A DNA stretch of 64,000 nucleotides from Phytohabitans aurantiacus. Its GTDB lineage: Bacteria; Actinomycetota; Actinomycetes; Mycobacteriales; Micromonosporaceae. The position numbers and the translations under genes were made by a program. The stretch is taken from NCBI RefSeq assembly GCF_027923225.1, contig NZ_BSDI01000006.1, forward strand, positions 1 to 64,000, in the 5' to 3' direction. Shown one piece after another: positions 58,787-64,000 of the stretch. Position 1 is the first letter of the stretch; each line of letters begins with the position of its first letter. The notes under the pieces were generated by a model. That model did not search any database. It saw nothing but the letters and a program-made list of their open reading frames with translations, and was not told the origin of the DNA.

Positions 58787-58829
58787 TCAACCTACGTTGA
58801 CACCCTGGGATCTGTCAACTGTGGTTGAC
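58787..58829. promoter_or_regulatory. Repeated TGTCAAC/GTTGACA sites upstream of the HTH gene
   Basis: TTGTCAACCTACGTTGACA at 58787 is an inverted pair. TGTCAACTGTGGTTGACA, about 24 bp on, is a second inverted pair. Both have the same half-site TGTCAAC. They lie within 50 bp upstream of the HTH gene and are good operator candidates for it. Confidence 0.6.
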
Positions 58830-58883
58830 AGCTTACAGGGGTTTCACAGGACCTTCTCCTACTCTTGAGCGAAGGAGGAGCAC

Positions 58884-59114
58884 ATGGGGCGTCACCTGAA
58901 AGCGATGATCTACTCGATACTGGTGGCCAAGCTCGGCCGCCTGTTGGGCCGGCATCACCGCCACGGCCATCACGGCTACTACGGCCACGGGCACCCCGGC
59001 CACGGCTACCCACCACACCCCGGCCACCACGGATACCACGGGCACTACCGGTTCCGTGGGCACTACAAGAGGTTCCGGGGTCACTACAAGAAGCGCCGGC
59101 GCCACTTCTGGTGA
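58884..59114 (+). CDS. Small His/Gly/Tyr-rich protein
   Basis: This 76-residue protein starts with an amphipathic segment (MGRHLKAMIYSILVAKLGRL). It is then made almost wholly of His, Gly, Tyr and Pro (HRHGHHGYYGHGHPGHGY and so on), and ends in two RFRGHYK units and KKRRRHFW. GGAGGAG lies 5 nt before the ATG, which supports translation. No family is recognised. Metal (Ni, Zn, Cu) binding or phase-separating behaviour is plausible from composition only. It is a single gene between the HTH/Clp-N pair and ddl. Confidence 0.7.
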   Translation: MGRHLKAMIYSILVAKLGRLLGRHHRHGHHGYYGHGHPGHGYPPHPGHHGYHGHYRFRGHYKRFRGHYKKRRRHFW

Positions 59115-59177
59115 CGGTTCCCTCCGCGCCTCCGCGTACCAGCGCGGAGTCCGCGCACGCAGAGTAGGGTCACCCGG

Positions 59178-60263
59178 GTGAGCAGCCCACGGAAGACTCG
59201 CGTGGCCGTCGTCTTCGGCGGACGTAGCACCGAGCACGCCATCTCCGCCGTCAGCGCCGGCAGCATTCTCGCCGCACTCGACCCGGATGAGTACGAGGTG
59301 GTGCCGGTCGGCATCACCCGTTCCGGGCAGTGGGTGCTCACGAGCGGTGACCCGGCTCAGCTCGCCATCGCCGACCGGCGCCTGCCGGAGATCACCGCAG
59401 ACGCCGGCACGGCGGTCGTCCTGCCCGCCGACCCCACCGAGCGCGGTCTCGTGGTGCTCGACGCGTCCGAGGGTCCGCGGGTGCTGGCCGAGGTCGACGT
59501 CGTCTTCCCGGCGCTGCACGGCAAGTACGGCGAGGACGGCACGATCCAGGGGCTGCTGGAGATGGCCGGCATCCCGTACGTCGGGGGAGGAGTCTTCGCC
59601 TCCGCCGCCGCCATGGACAAGGAGTTCACCAAGAAGCTGGCGGCGGCCGAGGGCATCCCCGTCGGGCCGTACGCGGTCCTGCGCGCGGGCGTGACCCTCG
59701 CCGAGGAAGACAAGGAGCGGCTCGGCCTGCCGGTCTTCGTCAAGCCGTCGCGTGCCGGCTCGTCGCATGGCATCACCAAGGTCACCGACTGGGCCGACCT
59801 CGAAGACGCCGTCGCCACCGCTCGCCAGATCGACCAGAAGGTGCTGGTCGAGGCCGCCATCGTGGGCCGTGAGATCGAGTGCGGTGTGCTGGAGGGCGAG
59901 GCCGGCGGTGCGCCCGAGGCGTCGCTACTGGCCGAGGTGCGGGTCTCCGGGCACGACTTCTACGACTTCGAGGCCAAGTACCTCGACGGCTCGTGCGAGT
60001 ACGACATCCCGGCCGACCTGCCAGAGCGAGTCACCCGGCAGGTCCAGGAGTACGCGACGCGCACGTTCACCGCGCTCGACTGCGCCGGCCTCGGGCGGGT
60101 CGACTTCTTCGTCACGCCCGAGCTCGACGTCTACCTCAACGAGATCAACACGATGCCCGGCTTCACGCCGACGTCGATGTTTCCCCAGATGTGGGCGGCC
60201 ACCGGTCTCGAGTACCCGAAACTGGTCAGCAGGCTGATCCGCACCGCGCTCCGCCGGTACTAG
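59178..60263 (+). CDS. ddl: D-alanine--D-alanine ligase
   Basis: Ddl (361 residues) joins two D-Ala with ATP for peptidoglycan. The ATP-grasp fold is clear: RVAVVFGGRSTEHAISAVSA at the N-terminus, PALHGKYGEDGTIQGLLE, VKPSRAGSSHGI and the metal site VYLNEINTMPGFTPTSMFP. The end motif EYDIPADLP lies in the omega-loop region. The GTG lies 7 nt after TAGGGT, suggesting a leaderless mRNA. Confidence 0.97.
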   Translation: MSSPRKTRVAVVFGGRSTEHAISAVSAGSILAALDPDEYEVVPVGITRSGQWVLTSGDPAQLAIADRRLPEITADAGTAVVLPADPTERGLVVLDASEGPRVLAEVDVVFPALHGKYGEDGTIQGLLEMAGIPYVGGGVFASAAAMDKEFTKKLAAAEGIPVGPYAVLRAGVTLAEEDKERLGLPVFVKPSRAGSSHGITKVTDWADLEDAVATARQIDQKVLVEAAIVGREIECGVLEGEAGGAPEASLLAEVRVSGHDFYDFEAKYLDGSCEYDIPADLPERVTRQVQEYATRTFTALDCAGLGRVDFFVTPELDVYLNEINTMPGFTPTSMFPQMWAATGLEYPKLVSRLIRTALRRY

Positions 60264-60277
60264 GCACACCGCCGGTA

Positions 60278-60835
60278 CTAGACGCAACCACTGGGGACGT
60301 CGGGGCGCGACGGCACCGCGGCGACGAGCGCGTCGGAGAACGCGATGGCCTTCTGCCCCGGCGTGTCGTACTCCTTCGGCACCGTCACCCGCACCGGCAC
60401 CTCGCGGTCCACAGTGGTCCACACCGTGGCCTGGTCGCCGGCGGTCTGGTACCAGCACACCTGGTCCAGGTCGAACAGCTCGGCGGTGGGCGGCACCTGC
60501 GCCGCCGGCACACCGCAGGCCACCGTGACCGCCGGGTCGCCGTATGCCGCGTTCTGCTCAGGGCCGGCGGTCACCGGGCGCTGCGCCATGCCCTGCACTG
60601 TCGCGGGCAGGCGGGACAGCAAGGCCCGGCAGACGGTCGCGGCGCGCTCCTGCAGCGCGGGCGCGGCCATCTCCACCGGCGTGGTGGGATGCGGGCTCGG
60701 AGCGGTGGCCGAAGGCGTGGGCCGCGCCACGGGATCTTCCTGCCCCGCACGAATCGCGAGAACGGCGATGAGCGCGGCGACGGGCAGCGCCACCACCGTT
60801 GCCCACAGCGCCGCTTGCCGGGTGGTCCTGTCCAC
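60278..60835 (-). CDS. DUF3515 membrane-anchored protein
   Basis: This 185-residue protein has one N-terminal helix (about 9-30), a Pro/Thr linker and an outer domain with two Cys (VACGVP and VCWYQTAGDQATVWTTVDR) and a C-terminal Cys. DUF3515 proteins sit beside ddl and thiL in many actinobacteria. The function is unknown but probably envelope-related. The start overlaps the end of the Lrp-like gene. Confidence 0.88.
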   Translation of the reverse strand: MDRTTRQAALWATVVALPVAALIAVLAIRAGQEDPVARPTPSATAPSPHPTTPVEMAAPALQERAATVCRALLSRLPATVQGMAQRPVTAGPEQNAAYGDPAVTVACGVPAAQVPPTAELFDLDQVCWYQTAGDQATVWTTVDREVPVRVTVPKEYDTPGQKAIAFSDALVAAVPSRPDVPSGCV

Positions 60836-61069
60836 CTATAAGTGCACCACCGAACACGTCAACGTACGGGTAATCCCGGGAACCATCTGTACCTTACTAA
60901 CGATCATCTTGCCGAGCTCGTCGACCGTATGTGCTTCTGTGAGCACCACCACGTCATACGGGCCGGTCACCGCGTCGACCCGCACCACTCCCGGAACATC
61001 ATTGATCGCCGCGGCCACGTCACGCGCTTTTCCGACCTCGGTCTGGATGAGGATGTATGCCTGGACCAC
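60836..61069 (-). CDS. Lrp/AsnC effector-domain protein
   Basis: This 77-residue protein is only the RAM/Lrp ligand-binding domain (QAYILIQTEVGKARDVAAAI, GPYDVVVLTEA, GITRTLTCSVV) without the DNA-binding part. Such stand-alone domains form ring oligomers and may bind amino acids. GGAGGGGAG precedes the GTG. It is directly followed by the DUF3515 gene. Confidence 0.9.
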   Translation of the reverse strand: MVQAYILIQTEVGKARDVAAAINDVPGVVRVDAVTGPYDVVVLTEAHTVDELGKMIVSKVQMVPGITRTLTCSVVHL

Positions 61070-61161
61070 GATCCGACTCCCCTCCGCCGCAGCCAGCGGC
61101 TCGAACGTGAAACTACCGTACGGAACAGGCCCTATTCATGACGGTGCCGAGGGAGGCGTTA

Positions 61162-62097
61162 GTGAGTGTGGCGAGAAGCGGTGAGTTCGGCCTGATCGCC
61201 CGGGTCACCGCGCGCCTGCCCGTCGGGCCGTACGCGCTGCTCGGCCCCGGCGACGACGCGGCCGTGGTCGCCGCCGACGATAGCCGTGTCGTCATCTCGA
61301 CCGACGTGCTCGTCGAAGGGCGGCACTTCCGGCGCGACTGGTCGACGGCTCAGGACGTGGGCCACCGTGCCGCCGCGGCCAACCTCGCGGACATCGCCGC
61401 CATGGGCGCGGCGCCGACCGCGCTGGTGGTCGCCCTGTGCGTGCCGCCGGGGCTGGACGCCCGTTGGGCCGAAGACCTCGCCGACGGGCTCGGCGCCGAG
61501 GCCGCCAGGGTGCATGCCAGCGTCGTCGGCGGCGACATGTCGGCGAGCCCCACGCTCACGATCGCGGTCACCGCGCTCGGCGACCTGGAGGGGCGCGCGC
61601 CGCTCCTGCGCAGCGGGGCACGCCCTGGCGACGTGCTGGCCATCGCCGGCCGCACCGGCTACGCGGCGGCGGGTTACACGGTACTGTCACGCGGCTTCCG
61701 CACCCCGAAGCTTCTCGTCGAGGCGTACCGGCGCCCGGATGTGCCCTACGCGTGCGGTCCCGAGGCCGCCCGGCTCGGCGCCACCTCCATGATCGACGTG
61801 TCGGACGGCCTGCTGGCGGACATCGGGCACGTCGCCGTCGCCAGCGGGGTGGCCTTCGACGTGCGGCGGGACGGGTTCGAGATACCCCGGCAGATGCGGG
61901 ACGCGGCACACGCGCTCGGCGTCGACCCGTACACGTGGGTGCTGGGCGGGGGCGACGACCACGCGCTGGCGGCGACGTTCCCCGCGGACGTCGAGCTGCC
62001 CGCCCCGTGGCGCGTCGTCGGCGAGGTACGTGCCGGTGCCGGGGTGACGGTGGACGGAAAGCCGTACAAGGGGTCGCCCGGCTGGCAGCATTTCTAG
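61162..62097 (+). CDS. thiL: Thiamine-monophosphate kinase
   Basis: ThiL (311 residues) phosphorylates thiamine phosphate to thiamine diphosphate, the cofactor of IlvB. The N-terminal GPGDDAAVV and STDVLVEGRHFRRDW motifs, AAANLADIAAMGAAPTAL, VVGGDMSASP and MIDVSDGLLADIGH are typical. GGGAGG lies before the GTG that I choose; an ATG 8 codons upstream is also possible. I saw no TPP riboswitch. Confidence 0.95.
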   Translation: MSVARSGEFGLIARVTARLPVGPYALLGPGDDAAVVAADDSRVVISTDVLVEGRHFRRDWSTAQDVGHRAAAANLADIAAMGAAPTALVVALCVPPGLDARWAEDLADGLGAEAARVHASVVGGDMSASPTLTIAVTALGDLEGRAPLLRSGARPGDVLAIAGRTGYAAAGYTVLSRGFRTPKLLVEAYRRPDVPYACGPEAARLGATSMIDVSDGLLADIGHVAVASGVAFDVRRDGFEIPRQMRDAAHALGVDPYTWVLGGGDDHALAATFPADVELPAPWRVVGEVRAGAGVTVDGKPYKGSPGWQHF

Positions 62098-62131
62098 GGA
62101 ACACGGGGGTCGGCGGCTGGCAAGAAAGAGC

Positions 62132-62674
62132 ATGACGACGCCGACGACCTCCGTGATGATCGAGCCGGCTGATCTCGCGGGGATGTTCGACCGGTACGCG
62201 CGCGACCTGCTCCGGTACTGCACGCGGCGGGTCGGGGAGCAGGTCGCCGAAGACGTGGTGGCCGAGACGTTCCTGATCGCGTACGAGCAGCGTGACCGGT
62301 ACGACCCGGAGCGGGGCGGGTTGCTGCCCTGGCTGTACGGCATCGCCACCAACCTGCTGCGCCGGCACCGCCGGACCGAGATTCGGGCGCTGCGGGCATT
62401 GGCCCGGGGCGCCCGGTCAGCGATCGGGGTGCCGGGGCACGACGGGCGGGCCGCCGAACGGGTGGACGCCCAGCGAACAGTGGCGAAGCTGTCGGCGGTA
62501 CTGGCGAAGCTGCCCCGGCGGCAGCGCGATGTGCTGCTCCTCTACGCGGTCGCCCAGCTCGAGTACGCGGAGATAGCCGCGGCGCTGGGGATACCGCTCG
62601 GATCGGTCCAGTCGTCTCTGCACCGCGCCCGCGCCAAGGTGCGCGCCGCGCTCGATGAAGGAGATGCCCGATGA
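62132..62674 (+). CDS. RNA polymerase ECF-type sigma factor
   Basis: This 180-residue protein has sigma region 2 (LLRYCTRRVGEQVAEDVVAE to WLYGIATNLLRRHRR, about 26-86) and region 4 (LPRRQRDVLLLYAVAQLEYA to HRARAKVR, about 130-175). It overlaps the next gene (ATGA). That gene encodes a membrane-anchored protein of a kind often paired with such sigma factors. Confidence 0.93.
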   Translation: MTTPTTSVMIEPADLAGMFDRYARDLLRYCTRRVGEQVAEDVVAETFLIAYEQRDRYDPERGGLLPWLYGIATNLLRRHRRTEIRALRALARGARSAIGVPGHDGRAAERVDAQRTVAKLSAVLAKLPRRQRDVLLLYAVAQLEYAEIAAALGIPLGSVQSSLHRARAKVRAALDEGDAR

Positions 62675-63687
62675 GTCACACCGATCCCGATGTCGTCGCG
62701 GTGCGCGAGCTGCCGCCGGGAGTACCCGATCCCAGCGACGAATCGGTGTCGCGCACGTGGCGGCTGATGACCGGGCGCCGCCCGGCACCCGCGCGCGTGT
62801 GGTCCCGCCTCCTGGTACCGGTCACCGCCGCCGCCATGGTCGTCGGCCTCGCGGTCGGGGCGGCCGTGGTGTTCCGCCCCGGTGGCCTGTCGTTCGGGGC
62901 CGGCGGGGGCCCCTCGGACGAGAAGACCTCCGAACCGAACCTCGCCCCGCCCTCGCCCGAGGCGGTCGCCGCGCTGAAGGCCATGGCTTCGACCGCGGCC
63001 AGCATTCCCACGACCGTCCCGCCGATCGCGTCGGGCCAGTACGTCTTCGTGCACCACGACGGCTGGGTGGTCGACGCGGGAGCGTCCTCCGAGTCCGCAA
63101 CGGTCGAGAAGCAGGACCGGAGCTACTGGTTCGACCCGAACGGCATGCTTCTGCGCGGCGTGAGATTCGGCGATGACCCCGCGGATCTGGGAAACGACGC
63201 CAACGTCCCGCCCGGAGAGGTCGGACGCAGCGTCGAGGTGCCGACACCCGAGTGGCTGGCCCAACTGCCCACTGACCCGGCAAGGCTCGTCGAGGTGCTG
63301 CGTGGGGCGATGGACAAGGATGCTCCGTGGTCGATCGACCACCAGGTGTGGTCCGAAATGCAGGACTTTTACCTCAAGTGCGACCTGTTGCTCAGCACGG
63401 AGGTGCGGGCGGCGCTCCTCACGGCGTTCACGTCGCTGCGGGGCATCACGTCATCGGAGATCACGATCGACAAGCGTCGCCTCGTGGCGATCCGGCACAC
63501 CGAGCGCGGTATCGGCGACGAAATCCTCTTCGACCCGACCACGGGGCGGGCCGTGGGGCGGCGCACCGTCGACGTCGACAGCGACGTGACGCTGGACCCG
63601 TCGTCGCCGGTGCGGCTCGATCCGGGCGTGGGCTACCAGGCCATCTGGACGCAGAAGGTCGTCGACGAGCTGTACGCCACGTCCTGA
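62671..63687 (+). CDS. CU044_5270-family membrane protein, putative anti-sigma partner
   Basis: This 338-residue protein has a cytoplasmic N-terminal part (about 1-45), one helix (about 46-68, LLVPVTAAAMVVGLAVGAAV) and a long outer domain (YVFVHHDGWVVDAG, DRSYWFDPNGMLLRGVRF, EILFDPTTGRAVGRRTV). Proteins of this type follow ECF sigma genes in actinobacteria and may control them. No classical zinc anti-sigma motif is seen, so the control role is inference. Confidence 0.82.
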   Translation: MSHTDPDVVAVRELPPGVPDPSDESVSRTWRLMTGRRPAPARVWSRLLVPVTAAAMVVGLAVGAAVVFRPGGLSFGAGGGPSDEKTSEPNLAPPSPEAVAALKAMASTAASIPTTVPPIASGQYVFVHHDGWVVDAGASSESATVEKQDRSYWFDPNGMLLRGVRFGDDPADLGNDANVPPGEVGRSVEVPTPEWLAQLPTDPARLVEVLRGAMDKDAPWSIDHQVWSEMQDFYLKCDLLLSTEVRAALLTAFTSLRGITSSEITIDKRRLVAIRHTERGIGDEILFDPTTGRAVGRRTVDVDSDVTLDPSSPVRLDPGVGYQAIWTQKVVDELYATS

Positions 63688-63706
63688 GTAGTCAGCACGC
63701 ACACAC

Positions 63707-63738
63707 GTAACCGCCGGGTCGTCGGACCCGGCGGTTAC
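63707..63738. terminator. Bidirectional terminator
   Basis: GTAACCGCCGGGTC pairs perfectly (14 bp) with GACCCGGCGGTTAC over GTCG, between the convergent sigma-partner gene and rpmB. Confidence 0.9.
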
Positions 63739-63768
63739 TGTCGCTTTGTGGTGGTTTGGTGCCCGCGC

Positions 63769-63960
63769 TTAGGCGCGGACGACCTTGCCAGCCTTGATGC
63801 ACGAGGTGCAGACCTGCATCTTGCGGGTCGTGCCGCCACCGGCCGGGGTGCGCACCGTCTGGATGTTCGGGTTCCAGCGACGGTTGGTCCGCCGGTGCGA
63901 GTGGGACACGTTGTGGCCGAAGCCCGGCCCCTTGCCACAGACGTCGCACACGCTAGCCAC
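63769..63960 (-). CDS. rpmB: 50S ribosomal protein L28 (zinc-ribbon form)
   Basis: L28 (63 residues) begins MASVCDVCGKGPGFGHNVSH and keeps HRRTNRRWNPNIQTV. Two Cys pairs (CDVC and CTSC) form the zinc-binding C+ type. Actinobacteria often have an additional zinc-free paralogue used in zinc shortage, which is not seen here. AGGAGT precedes the GTG/ATG start region. Confidence 0.96.
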   Translation of the reverse strand: MASVCDVCGKGPGFGHNVSHSHRRTNRRWNPNIQTVRTPAGGGTTRKMQVCTSCIKAGKVVRA

Positions 63961-64000
63961 GGGATACTCCTGGGATTGTCGTTCGTGAGGTCGCCACCGG

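Overview
The window is a piece of a high-GC actinobacterial chromosome. GC is strongly biased to third codon positions, GTG starts are common, and many start codons lie 6-7 nt behind a TANNNT hexamer (leaderless genes). The HU protein has a long Lys/Ala tail, F420-related genes are present, and the blocks ltbR-leuCD and ddl-DUF3515-Lrp-thiL have an actinobacterial arrangement. A member of Micromonosporaceae is my best inference. No rRNA, phage, IS transposase or CRISPR array is visible, so this is mostly core chromosome.

Layout. 1-4.8 kb: a truncated GT39 glycosyltransferase, a hydroxyacid dehydrogenase, a PH-like membrane protein and a first GGDEF-EAL protein. 4.9-12 kb: glyA, then a divergent mannan-use cassette (LacI regulator; GH2 mannosidase and secreted GH5 mannanase). 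12-31 kb: a scattered branched-chain amino-acid region (ilvD, ilvBNC, leuB, ilvE, cimA) with a second GGDEF-EAL protein, mannosyl-3-phosphoglycerate synthase, serA and ApbE in between. 31-35 kb: small metabolic and exported proteins. 35.7-42.8 kb: one long co-directional run of a small exported acidic protein, MoxR, DUF58, VWA, a trypsin-like protease, a response regulator, a histidine kinase, a membrane protein and arfB. 44.4-47.6 kb: tRNA-Gln and tRNA-Glu, then ltbR divergent from leuCD. 47.8-54 kb: hupB, a decayed kinase/regulator/MMPL set, and a MutT1-CHAD-Ppk1 polyphosphate cluster. 54-64 kb: cofC, acyltransferase-gpsA-lyase, an HTH/Clp-N pair, a His-rich micro-protein, ddl, thiL, a sigma factor pair and rpmB.

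How it works together. IlvBNC, IlvD and IlvE make valine, and isoleucine through citramalate (CimA). LeuCD and LeuB serve both the leucine and the citramalate routes. leuA is not in the window. Two control types are visible. ilvB and cimA have leader peptides rich in Val/Leu/Ile codons followed by terminators (attenuation), while leuCD has a divergent IclR-type regulator. SerA, GlyA and MpgS all connect to 3-phosphoglycerate or serine.

Repeats are the most unusual part. A 54-bp near-perfect palindrome occurs four times, always in the same orientation. One copy is split by a different 64-bp palindrome. A separate 70-bp repeat occurs twice, once at the break of the GT39 gene. A 220-bp imperfect palindrome separates two convergent genes.
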